DNA of 6,171 nt from Halobacteriaceae archaeon Tc-Br11_E2g27 (GCA_001564135.1 LKNH01000154.1:1-6171), one strand, 5' to 3'. Counted from the first letter of the stretch, positions 1-5,776 are shown. Program-made: numbers and translations. The notes: generated by a model not told the origin, from the sequence alone.

Positions 1-30
1 CGGCAAAACACTGTCGTTTCACCCAATTCG

Positions 31-630
31 TTATACCGGAAAATCCGCGTCCGGTTCGACTTCCGCATCAACTTCGGGCGGTGGGGCCCACTCAGTCGTC
101 AGTTCGAGAAACTGGACAAGTATGCGTGCCGTTGCACCCCAGACGGTATACTCATCGATATAAAAATAATGCAATCGGATATCACCGTAGTACGGATGGT
201 CTCGCCGTTCGCTGTGGTAGTTGTCGAGGTCAGTCAGCGCAGAGAGTGACAGTACCGCCACCTCAGCAACCTCGCCATTGCAAGGGTGATACGTTTCATC
301 CGGAATCCTCCCGACAAACGGCCGAACCGAAAACTGCGAGACGGTTCGAATATCATCAAGTCGACCGACGAATGTGATGTCCTCGGGACGTAGTCCGATT
401 TCCTCCTGGCTTTCGCGGGCCGCAGTCTCTCGAAGTGTCTCATCCTCCGGCTCACGTTTACCGCCGGGAAAACTCATCTGGCCGGGATGGTTGTTCAGGT
501 CTTCGGACCGTTTGGTAAATAACAGCTGTGGGGAACTGCTGCGGTCTATAATCGGTACCAGCACCGCGGACTCCCGTTGCTCGTCGGTGACGACTGCTGG
601 CTCGTACCGCCGGAGCACCGAGAGGTCCAT
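31..630 (-). CDS. Nudix hydrolase, CoA pyrophosphatase type
   Basis: A 199-residue protein of the Nudix superfamily, in the subgroup that cleaves coenzyme A and related nucleotide diphosphates to phosphopantetheine and 3',5'-ADP. The subgroup (UPF0035/NudL) signature is visible: LLFTKRS at residues 36-42 and PGQMSFPGG at 49-57, running into the Nudix helix that ends RESQEEIGL at 72-80. The box is one residue longer than the classical GX5EX7REUXEEXGU, as in E. coli NudL. The E-E pair at 76-77 should bind the metal. The C-terminal VWGATARIL (163-171) is also typical of this subgroup. Length is normal for the family and the tail is acidic. It is transcribed away from the phosphodiesterase gene across a 124-base spacer. 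The ATG at 630 has a TATA-like element at the right distance for a leaderless mRNA. The exact substrate is inferred from the family, not shown by the sequence. Confidence 0.9.
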   Translation of the reverse strand: MDLSVLRRYEPAVVTDEQRESAVLVPIIDRSSSPQLLFTKRSEDLNNHPGQMSFPGGKREPEDETLRETAARESQEEIGLRPEDITFVGRLDDIRTVSQFSVRPFVGRIPDETYHPCNGEVAEVAVLSLSALTDLDNYHSERRDHPYYGDIRLHYFYIDEYTVWGATARILVQFLELTTEWAPPPEVDAEVEPDADFPV

Positions 631-651
631 ACTCTAGTCGAAGGAGCGAGC

Positions 652-659
652 AATCTTAA
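652..659 (-). promoter_or_regulatory. TATA-like box of the Nudix gene
   Basis: TTAAGATT on the minus strand lies 22-29 bases before the ATG at 630. That spacing suits an archaeal TATA box giving a leaderless transcript. There is no convincing Shine-Dalgarno sequence before the start. Confidence 0.45.
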
Positions 660-723
660 CTGATTTGGGATTTTGTTGATGCTATCGTTGGGTGATGGTG
701 GTGCCATCTGATGGAGGAACTAG

Positions 724-729
724 TTACAA
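724..729 (+). promoter_or_regulatory. Possible TATA box of the three-gene cluster
   Basis: TTACAA lies 26-31 bases before the ATG at 755, inside the 124-base spacer shared with the divergent Nudix gene. It is only a fair match to the haloarchaeal TATA consensus. It is reported because of its spacing and because no ribosome binding site precedes the start. Confidence 0.3.
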
Positions 730-754
730 GACACTGGCAGCCACAGAAACAGGT

Positions 755-1249
755 ATGCAGCTTGCAATAGTGAGCGATACACATATCCCCTCCCGAGCGA
801 GCGAGATTCCCCAGCCGTTCGTCGAACGGATTCAAGGAGCTGATCACGTGATTCATGCCGGTGATTTCGATAGCAAAGGCGCGGTCTCGAACATAAGCAA
901 CCTGGCTACCGAACTCACAGCTGTCTCCGGGAATATGGACCCACACGTTGGATTTCCCCGCGTGGTGAGAACAACACTGGGGAGTGTAGAGTTTGTCATC
1001 ACTCACGGTATCGGCCCGAAACACAACCATACACAGCGCGTGTTACAGACGGTTTCCGAGGAAGCAAACACGGATAATCCAGTTGGCGTGACCGGCCACA
1101 CACACGAGGTACTCGATACCAAAGTAGACGGAATTCGCCTGTTAAATCCTGGCACCGCAACGGGGGCTGCCCCAGCAAAACGGAAGACAATGATGACCGC
1201 TACCGTCGATGCGGGCAAGTTGACTGTGAGCCTACACGAGTTGGAGTGA
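755..1249 (+). CDS. YfcE/MJ0936-type metallophosphodiesterase
   Basis: A 164-residue single-domain metallophosphoesterase. All metal-binding motifs of the family appear in order: SDTH (residues 7-10), HAGDFD (34-39), GNMD (59-62), THG (83-85) and GHTH (114-117). LLNPGT at 129-134, typical of the YfcE/MJ0936 branch, follows. Relatives hydrolyse phosphodiesters such as bis-p-nitrophenyl phosphate with two divalent metals; the natural substrate is usually unknown. I chose the ATG at 755 because the first beta strand (MQLAIVSDTH) begins there and a possible TATA box precedes it. ATGs at 692 and 695 would add about 21 residues unlike the family. It is the first gene of a cluster: its TGA lies 2 bases before the ATG of the FAD oxidase, so the two are probably co-transcribed. 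Confidence 0.9.
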   Translation: MQLAIVSDTHIPSRASEIPQPFVERIQGADHVIHAGDFDSKGAVSNISNLATELTAVSGNMDPHVGFPRVVRTTLGSVEFVITHGIGPKHNHTQRVLQTVSEEANTDNPVGVTGHTHEVLDTKVDGIRLLNPGTATGAAPAKRKTMMTATVDAGKLTVSLHELE

Positions 1250-1251
1250 GT

Positions 1252-2877
1252 ATGAACGGCACAGAGAGTTTTTGGGGCTGGGGAGTCAGCGAAAAATTCC
1301 CGGAGCGGAAAACACGTCGAGAGCTTGCAGAACGGCTTGAAACAGAACTCGGCTTCCCCGACCTAACGGTGCAAGAGCCACCGTCACTGTCCGAGTGTCG
1401 AGTCCCAGAGCCTTCAGTCAGCCTTCCGGAAGACGTTCCGTGCACGACAGAACGCGACGTTCGGATTCATCACACCTACGGAAAATCATATCCAGACCTT
1501 GTTCGTGGCTTTCGAGGGCAGTTCGGACCCGCTCCGGACGCCGTTGCACAGCCAACTGACGAAACCGACATTCAGCGGCTGTTGGAATGGGCAAGCGAAG
1601 AGACCGTCGCCGTCATTCCGTTTGGTGGAGGGACAAGCGTAGTCGGTGGTGTCGAGCCGGATCTCGAGGGTCGGGCAGGGTTGGACGGGACGACAAGTCG
1701 GTCGACAGGAGCCTACAACGGCGTGGTTTCACTTTCACTCGATGGCTTAGATTCAATACACGAAGTTGACGAGCGGTCGCGCCGCGCCCGGGTTGGTGCA
1801 GGGATATACGGGCCAGCCCTCAACGAGGGGCTTGAGGCGTATGGGTTACAGCTACGACATTACCCACAGTCCTACGAGTTTTCAACCGTCGGCGGCTGGA
1901 TTGCAACGCGGGCAGGTGGTCATTTTGCAACCCGATACACACATATCGATGACTTTGTCGAAAGTGTCCGCGCCGTGACGCCGGCTGGTATCCTCGAGGC
2001 ACGGGATGTCCCAGCTTCCGGGGCTGGCCCGGATCCGAACCGGTTTCTCCTTGGCTCGGAAGGAGCATTTGGCGTCATTACTGAAGCCTGGTTGCGTCTA
2101 CAACCCCGGCCGGTTCACAGAGCACGGGTAAGCGTGGAGTTCGATAGCTTCTGGGGTGGTGTCGAGGCAACAAGAGAAATCGTCCAATCACGGCTCACAC
2201 CAGCGAACTGCCGACTTCTTGACCCGACAGAGGTGTTGCTAAACGAAATACCAGCGCCCGGAAAGAGCGTGTTAGTACTCGGATTTGAATCACTTGCACA
2301 ACCTGTTGAGAGTGACTTGGAGACGGCGCTTGCAATCTGTGACTCCCACGGTGGAACAATCCAGGACGAGACAGAAAGCGCTGATGCAGGCGATAGCTGG
2401 CGCAATTCGTTTTTCGATGGGCCATATCTGTTCAACCAGCTTGTCAGTATGGGGGTATTGGTCGATACCTTCGAGACAGCTGTCACGTGGGACCGGTTTG
2501 AAGAGTTACATACTACGCTGACCCGAGCGGTACAGAATGCGATGGCTGACGCCTGTGGAATGGGAGTGATGTCGTGTCGGTTTACTCACGTCTATCCTGA
2601 TGGCCCCGCTCCTTACTATACATTCCTTGCCCTAGCCGAGGAGGGGCGAGAACTCGAACAGTGGCGACAGATTAAATCGGCCGCTGCTGACGTGCTGATA
2701 GCGCATGGCGCGACAATCACTCATCACCATGCAGTCGGACGCGTTCATCGTGACTGGTATGAACAGGAACAATCCGAGACCTACCTTGCCGCGCTTCAGT
2801 CAATGAAGCGAACGCTTGACCCCGCTGGAATTATGAATCCTGGCGCCCTACTGCATAACCGTGAAATACGTCGCTGA
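1252..2877 (+). CDS. FAD-linked oxidase related to alkylglycerone-phosphate synthase
   Basis: A 541-residue flavoprotein of the vanillyl-alcohol-oxidase/PCMH superfamily, closest in pattern to alkylglycerone-phosphate synthase (AGPS). An N-terminal WGWG (8-11) is followed by the FAD domain: PFGGGTSVVGG (123-133), FSTVGGWIATRAGG (210-223) and GSEGAFGVITEA (268-279). The C-terminal cap carries CRFTHVY (442-448), a HHH triad (491-493), GRVHRDWY (496-503) and a closing DPAGIMNPG (523-531). By recalled alignment with mammalian AGPS, the Arg in NCRLLD (321), Tyr456 and HHH are kept. The Arg of the YIRD segment is Phe394 and the Asp of GHEPDS is Gln206. Archaea do not build ether lipids through AGPS, so the true reaction is probably another 2-hydroxyacid or alkyl oxidation. 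A GTG at 1246 could add two residues, but the ATG at 1252 is preferred. Its 3' end overlaps the next gene by 17 bases. Confidence 0.88.
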   Translation: MNGTESFWGWGVSEKFPERKTRRELAERLETELGFPDLTVQEPPSLSECRVPEPSVSLPEDVPCTTERDVRIHHTYGKSYPDLVRGFRGQFGPAPDAVAQPTDETDIQRLLEWASEETVAVIPFGGGTSVVGGVEPDLEGRAGLDGTTSRSTGAYNGVVSLSLDGLDSIHEVDERSRRARVGAGIYGPALNEGLEAYGLQLRHYPQSYEFSTVGGWIATRAGGHFATRYTHIDDFVESVRAVTPAGILEARDVPASGAGPDPNRFLLGSEGAFGVITEAWLRLQPRPVHRARVSVEFDSFWGGVEATREIVQSRLTPANCRLLDPTEVLLNEIPAPGKSVLVLGFESLAQPVESDLETALAICDSHGGTIQDETESADAGDSWRNSFFDGPYLFNQLVSMGVLVDTFETAVTWDRFEELHTTLTRAVQNAMADACGMGVMSCRFTHVYPDGPAPYYTFLALAEEGRELEQWRQIKSAAADVLIAHGATITHHHAVGRVHRDWYEQEQSETYLAALQSMKRTLDPAGIMNPGALLHNREIRR

Positions 2878-3508
2878 TTCCGTGCAGAATCCGTTTGGGC
2901 TGGACCTCCCGTGTCGCGAAGGCGTCCCCGGCTTTGGAAATCCAAATGCTGATTTTCATCTCATTGGGAATCACCCCGGCATTCACGGGGGAACTGAGAC
3001 CAGAATTCCGTTCACAGAGATGCCGTGGTCTGAGCGGTTTTTCGAAGCACTCGCGGACGGGGGATTACTCACATCCCCGGATATAGATGCGGTGACTGAT
3101 AAATCACGAGTGTTCTTCTCGTATATCCACCCGTGTCTTCCCCAGTCCTCTGAGACAGAACCGGCCGTGGAAGAGTACGAAGCGATGGAATCGTTTTTCG
3201 ATGCGGAGTTGCGAGCGGTTACGGCTCACATCCTCTTTCCAGTCGGGAAACAGGCGACTGCACACGTTTTGAAAACGTGCACCCCCAGACAAGTCGATAC
3301 TGTCGACATGGATAACCTGCACGCAACGGAGATACGTGGTTCCGGCTGGCTTGTCGTGCCGATTCAAGAGCCGGCTAACTGGACCGAAACTGACAGAACA
3401 GCACTGGTCGAAACACTCACCACACTTCTTGCTCGTGATTATCGACAGATATCCGACCTCTCTCGGTTTCTCGGCGGCGGTGACCCGTATTCGTATATGA
3501 CAAGGTGA
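2861..3508 (+). CDS. Uracil-DNA-glycosylase-superfamily protein, haloarchaeal type
   Basis: A 215-residue protein resembling a haloarchaeal branch of the uracil-DNA glycosylase superfamily (PF03167 fold). The motif-A-like segment DFHLIGNHPG (31-40) leads to RIPFTEM (48-54). Next come a strand-like VFFSYIHPC (84-92), FDAELRAVTAHILFPVGKQATAHVL (113-137) where family IV enzymes have their ALG(K) loop, and LHATEIRGSGWLVVPI (153-168). Family IV enzymes carry four Fe-S cysteines, an acidic residue after the PG of motif A, and a HP-type motif B. Here there are only three cysteines (18, 92, 140), glycine follows the PG motif, and no HP motif appears near the C terminus, so glycosylase activity is doubtful. 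The GTG at 2861 overlaps the oxidase gene by 17 bases and fits the family-like opening before NPFGL. A GTG at 2882 is an alternative. Translation is probably coupled to the oxidase. Confidence 0.75.
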   Translation: MKYVADSVQNPFGLDLPCREGVPGFGNPNADFHLIGNHPGIHGGTETRIPFTEMPWSERFFEALADGGLLTSPDIDAVTDKSRVFFSYIHPCLPQSSETEPAVEEYEAMESFFDAELRAVTAHILFPVGKQATAHVLKTCTPRQVDTVDMDNLHATEIRGSGWLVVPIQEPANWTETDRTALVETLTTLLARDYRQISDLSRFLGGGDPYSYMTR

Positions 3509-3542
3509 GTCTCCACTCGGTCACTTCTCTTCTGGCGTTGTT

Positions 3543-3590
3543 ACTGTTCACGTTGTTCACAGGAAAGCGGGCCGGAGGGGAATTGAACCC
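3543..3590. repeat. 48-bp direct repeat, copy 1 (attachment-site-like)
   Basis: This 48-bp stretch matches 3643-3690 with one mismatch (G3567 versus A3667), at an offset of exactly 100 bases. Identity stops abruptly at both ends (3542/3642 and 3591/3691 differ). The right 23 bases copy the 3' end of tRNA-Lys and the left 25 bases copy the flank just beyond that tRNA. The layout resembles the outer att site left by an element integrated at a tRNA 3' end. Seen: the repeat. Inferred: its origin. Confidence 0.85.
3568..3590 (-). pseudogene. tRNA-Lys 3'-end fragment
   Basis: The last 23 bases of tRNA-Lys are repeated here on the minus strand: three bases of the T stem, the T loop with its TTCAATT, the distal T stem, the 3' acceptor strand and the discriminator G. 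No D arm, anticodon arm or 5' acceptor strand follows, so it cannot be a functional tRNA. It is the tRNA-derived half of the 48-bp repeat. Confidence 0.85.
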
Positions 3591-3642
3591 GATGCAAACA
3601 CTCCCTTCGCTCATGTTTCCGTGGTTCAATTCAATTGTTTCC
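3591..3642. other. 52-base spacer between the two repeats
   Basis: Non-coding sequence between the repeat copies, not similar to the remaining 5' part of the tRNA gene. This argues against a simple 100-bp tandem duplication. It contains GGTTCAATTC (3623-3632), the exact reverse complement of GAATTGAACC in both repeat copies (3580-3589 and 3680-3689), and two TGTTTCC words. It may be what remains of a deleted or excised insert. Confidence 0.5.
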
Positions 3643-3690
3643 ACTGTTCACGTTGTTCACAGGAAAACGGGCCGGAGGGGAATTGAACCC
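3643..3690. repeat. 48-bp direct repeat, copy 2 (overlaps tRNA-Lys)
   Basis: The tRNA-proximal copy of the 48-bp repeat. Bases 3668-3690 are the 3' end of the intact tRNA-Lys gene, and 3643-3667 is its downstream flank, with GTTCACGTTGTTCAC and a short T-run as read from the tRNA strand. It corresponds to the att site that keeps the tRNA gene whole. Confidence 0.85.
3664..3667 (-). terminator. Short T-run after tRNA-Lys
   Basis: TTTT follows the discriminator base immediately on the minus strand, in keeping with T-tract termination in archaea. In the other repeat copy the run is broken to CTTT by the single mismatch (position 3567). Confidence 0.4.
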
Positions 3691-3741
3691 CTGACCATCT
3701 GGTTAAAAGCCAGACGCTCTGCCTGACTGAGCTACCGGCCC
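3668..3741 (-). tRNA. tRNA-Lys, anticodon TTT
   Basis: A 74-base tRNA without intron that folds completely. The acceptor stem GGGCCGG pairs with CCGGCCC and the discriminator is G. Positions 8-9 are TA. The D arm is GCTC/GAGC with a nine-base loop. The anticodon stem TCTGG/CCAGA has loop CTTTTAA, putting anticodon TTT at 3707-3705, which reads AAA/AAG lysine codons. A five-base variable region and a T arm AGGGG/CCCCT with loop TTCAATT follow. CCA is not encoded, as is common in archaea. A TATA box sits at about -27. Its 3' 23 bases are duplicated 100 bases downstream, so this gene has probably served as an integration target. Confidence 0.97.
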
Positions 3742-3763
3742 TCGCTCTCATATCGGGGGGTCG

Positions 3764-3772
3764 GGATTTAAG
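3764..3772 (-). promoter_or_regulatory. TATA box of tRNA-Lys
   Basis: CTTAAATCC on the minus strand, centred about 27 bases before the tRNA 5' end at 3741. This is a good archaeal TATA element at the canonical distance. It lies in the few bases between the tRNA and the stop codon of the gene upstream on the same strand. Confidence 0.7.
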
Positions 3773-3775
3773 ACC

Positions 3776-4453
3776 TTACGGTTGGTCGGTGAAGAAACCG
3801 GAAAGCGCTTCCTCAATTACCGTCTCCGGAAGCGTATCATCAAGCGATGCGTTGCGGTGGACCTCGCAATAGACATCCGGTGAGATACTGATTGTCAACT
3901 CACCAAGTCGATAGCCACGCTCAGCGAGTGCCTCCGCGGGTGAAAGGCCCTCGTTGATATCGGTTGCAATCGCACGGACCTCTCTGACTGTGAGGTCGTG
4001 GTCAAGTGTGGCAAAGGCGAGGTGGAATCGCGACTCTCCGGAGACACGAGCGATGTGTTTCGCCGCAGTCGGTGGAATGTTTCCGCGCGCCACATGACGA
4101 CGAATCGCGTGTGGCAGATCATGGACTCGTGCCCACTTTCTGATAAACGAAACGGTGACATCACCGCCAGCGCGTTCAGCGGCCTCCTTGTACGACCCAA
4201 CCCCACGAACGAGTGCGGCACAGGCCGCGGCCCCTCGGAGCATAAACACGTTATCTTCCGCACCAGCGGTGTTCTGTGAGAACGCGAGAACCGTGTCTGC
4301 TGCAAGTTCAAGACTCTCCGGGTCATCTGGGTCAAACTGGACCGCATCCTCCGCTTTCTGACCAGTAATCGATGGGTCCCCTCGAATAACCGGTGCACCC
4401 ACTGGGGATTCGCGGTCAGTTGGGAATCGGTTCTCGGGCGAGTCTTCGGTCAT
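3776..4453 (-). CDS. Haloarchaeal DNA-binding-like protein (DUF7119-like)
   Basis: A 225-residue soluble protein that I match from memory to the haloarchaeal family DUF7119. Its function is unknown. After an acidic, probably flexible start (1-68), residues 86-112 (SYKEAAERAGG, then VTVSFIRKWARVHDLP) read like a helix-turn-helix. Residues 113-168 (HAIRRHVARGNIPPTAAKHIARVSG, later DHDLTVREVRAIATDINEG) resemble the helical region after the HTH of ParB/KorB proteins. The tail at 184-221 (LTISISPDVYCEVHRNA, then ETVIEEALSGFF) has the strand-helix-helix pattern of a ribbon-helix-helix domain. No ParB CTPase motif is present. A DNA-binding or regulatory role is therefore inferred. It is divergent from the CPCC gene across 88 bases, and its stop lies just before the tRNA-Lys promoter. 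The ATG at 4453 has a TATA box at -25 to -31. Confidence 0.82.
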   Translation of the reverse strand: MTEDSPENRFPTDRESPVGAPVIRGDPSITGQKAEDAVQFDPDDPESLELAADTVLAFSQNTAGAEDNVFMLRGAAACAALVRGVGSYKEAAERAGGDVTVSFIRKWARVHDLPHAIRRHVARGNIPPTAAKHIARVSGESRFHLAFATLDHDLTVREVRAIATDINEGLSPAEALAERGYRLGELTISISPDVYCEVHRNASLDDTLPETVIEEALSGFFTDQP

Positions 4454-4477
4454 CGTACATTCGATAACAGAGGCATT

Positions 4478-4484
4478 GATAAAA
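4478..4484 (-). promoter_or_regulatory. TATA box of the DUF7119-like gene
   Basis: TTTTATC on the minus strand, 25-31 bases before the ATG at 4453, with a plausible purine-rich BRE region just upstream (GTGAACC). The spacing implies a leaderless transcript. Confidence 0.55.
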
Positions 4485-4508
4485 GGTTCACGTGATAAAC
4501 AAGCATCA

Positions 4509-4516
4509 AAAACTAT
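4509..4516 (+). promoter_or_regulatory. TATA-like box of the CPCC gene
   Basis: AAAACTAT lies 26-33 bases before the ATG at 4542, consistent with a leaderless transcript. It overlaps the ATG at 4515, which argues against that upstream ATG as the start. Confidence 0.4.
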
Positions 4517-4541
4517 GCTCTGTCAGCACATAACACAGTCC

Positions 4542-4838
4542 ATGACGGACCATCCCGGCAATCCGGCGGCACGGGAACTTGGATACTGCCCGTGTTGTGG
4601 CTATCTGACGCTTCCTGAGGGACAGCCCGGTTCCTACGAGGTCTGTCCGGTCTGTCACTGGATGGATGACCCGCTGCAGTTTGCGGACAGCGACTACGTG
4701 AGTGATACGAACCACGTCTCGTTAAAAGAAGCGCGCGAGAATTTTCTCGAATTCGGTGCCGCAAGCGATGGCGTTCGCGATGAAACCCGAGAACCATCAC
4801 AGAACGAGCCCCGCGACCCAAACTGGCCCTACGAATGA
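4542..4838 (+). CDS. CPCC-type cysteine-rich zinc-binding protein
   Basis: A 98-residue protein of the CPCC family (PF14206). The signature is clear: YCPCCGYLTL (15-24), GSYEVCPVCHWMDDPLQF (30-47), then VSLKEARENFLEFGA (59-73). Cysteines 16/19 and 35/38 form two CxxC-type knuckles expected to bind one zinc, with Cys18 as the extra family cysteine. The biochemical function of the family is not known. Reading could extend upstream to ATGs at 4476 or 4515. I chose 4542 because homologous sequence begins only near Gly14 and because a TATA-like element lies about 30 bases upstream. It is divergent from the DUF7119-like gene and convergent with the hydrolase gene, 35 bases apart with no obvious hairpin terminator. 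Confidence 0.85.
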   Translation: MTDHPGNPAARELGYCPCCGYLTLPEGQPGSYEVCPVCHWMDDPLQFADSDYVSDTNHVSLKEARENFLEFGAASDGVRDETREPSQNEPRDPNWPYE

Positions 4839-4873
4839 GTTGTTCTGGCGGACAGCTAATCTAACTCTCCAGT

Positions 4874-5776
4874 TCAAAACTGTCTGTCGACAAGTTCGCC
4901 CACAGCGTTCCCTGTCTCCGGACCGACTGCGTTCGATTTGAAAAAGTCACAGTGACCCGTTACCTCACCTGTCAAATCGACATCTTCGTAGTTCTCTGGA
5001 CGGTCGCTTCCGGTTGAGAACCAGCCTCCGCTACAGTCTGCGCCCCCACAGCCGACTGCACTGGTAAACTCACGGATAGCATAGATATTACAGACGATGC
5101 CGTCATCCTCCGAATGATAGTTGTAGACGGGACCTGAGACACTTGCTTCGATACCGTCCTTATAATTATCACAGATCGTATCAGGATCTACCGCACCGCC
5201 CAACAGTCCAACAGAGTCGACCGTTATATCAGTCTCAGCGAGTTCAGACAGTGCAACCAGTGTTACCCGTGTCCCAAGCGAGTGAGCAACGAGCGTCACT
5301 GAATCGTAGTTTTCCCTGTTAGCTTCAAGCCAAGCGGCCAGCGTTTCCCCCGCATCGTCCGCTCGCCACTTCGCCACGCTCCAGGTCGTCGATGAGTTCC
5401 ACATTGCGGCGATTGTAGGCTGCTCGACTCCCTGCTCTGACAGCGCGTCATCAAGCGCTGCGGCCTGGTTTGCTCCGTTTATATCGACACTGTCGAGCAG
5501 ATCGTCACCGAACAGGCCGTGCACATAAAGGACAATATCACCACTTTCCGGTATTTCATCGGTGGTTATGGGTTCATTATCCGACAGCTCAATCCGCTTG
5601 TCGGTTGCCCCCGGCCAGTTATCAACACAACCACCGGTTAAGGCTCCGGCAGAGCCGCGGTCGCTGGTCGCCGTCAGCCCAGCCGCACCTGCGCCGACTG
5701 TTGCCATCCCACCAAGGATATCTCGTCTGTTAAGTTGCTGTTCTTCGTTCCCGTTCCCCTGCAGTTTGTTACGCAT
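4874..5776 (-). CDS. Tat-exported alpha/beta hydrolase (esterase/lipase-like)
   Basis: A 300-residue protein with a twin-arginine signal: NRRDILGG (16-23) followed by a weakly hydrophobic Gly/Ala stretch to about residue 37. It should be exported folded. The body is an alpha/beta hydrolase: LYVHGLFG (83-90) holds the oxyanion-type HG pair, AAMWNSSTTW (123-132) is typical of the branch, and VAHSLG (163-168) places the nucleophile at Ser166. Likely partners are Asp224 or Asp225 (HSEDDGIV) and His275 (GHCDFF). The substrate is unknown; ester or lipid hydrolysis is the usual activity. Six cysteines (50, 202, 229, 243, 248, 276), mostly near the acid and histidine, suggest disulfides or a metal site outside the cell. 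It is transcribed alone, convergent with the CPCC gene, from a promoter in the A+T-richer spacer on its other side. Confidence 0.87.
   Translation of the reverse strand: MRNKLQGNGNEEQQLNRRDILGGMATVGAGAAGLTATSDRGSAGALTGGCVDNWPGATDKRIELSDNEPITTDEIPESGDIVLYVHGLFGDDLLDSVDINGANQAAALDDALSEQGVEQPTIAAMWNSSTTWSVAKWRADDAGETLAAWLEANRENYDSVTLVAHSLGTRVTLVALSELAETDITVDSVGLLGGAVDPDTICDNYKDGIEASVSGPVYNYHSEDDGIVCNIYAIREFTSAVGCGGADCSGGWFSTGSDRPENYEDVDLTGEVTGHCDFFKSNAVGPETGNAVGELVDRQF

Noticed and set aside
656..1030. 124-codon open frame on the minus strand opposite the phosphodiesterase gene
   Set aside because: It is antisense to a gene with every family motif, and its product is rich in Cys and His with no recognisable domain.
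1252..2877. Calling the oxidase an ether-lipid biosynthesis enzyme
   Set aside because: The name comes from eukaryotic homologues. Archaeal lipid synthesis does not use this reaction, and two substrate-site residues appear changed.
3505..3726. 73-codon plus-strand frame spanning the repeats and the tRNA
   Set aside because: It runs antisense through a complete tRNA gene and both repeat copies, and the product looks like translated non-coding DNA.
3543..3742. Simple 100-bp tandem duplication of the tRNA region
   Set aside because: Only the first 48 bases of each 100-base unit match; the other 52 are unrelated, so a plain tandem duplication does not fit.
4488..4495. Palindrome TCACGTGA between two divergent genes
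   Set aside because: Eight-base palindromes are expected by chance at this scale, and the same word occurs within coding sequence at 844-851.
4513..4821. 102-codon minus-strand frame opposite the CPCC gene
   Set aside because: It is a shadow frame: the plus-strand product matches a known family, whereas this one is Arg-rich and featureless.
5627..5638. Possible lipobox (LTGGC, Cys50) in the Tat hydrolase
   Set aside because: The cysteine is about 13 residues past the end of the hydrophobic stretch, and the -3 residue is Thr rather than Leu, so lipoprotein processing is unlikely.
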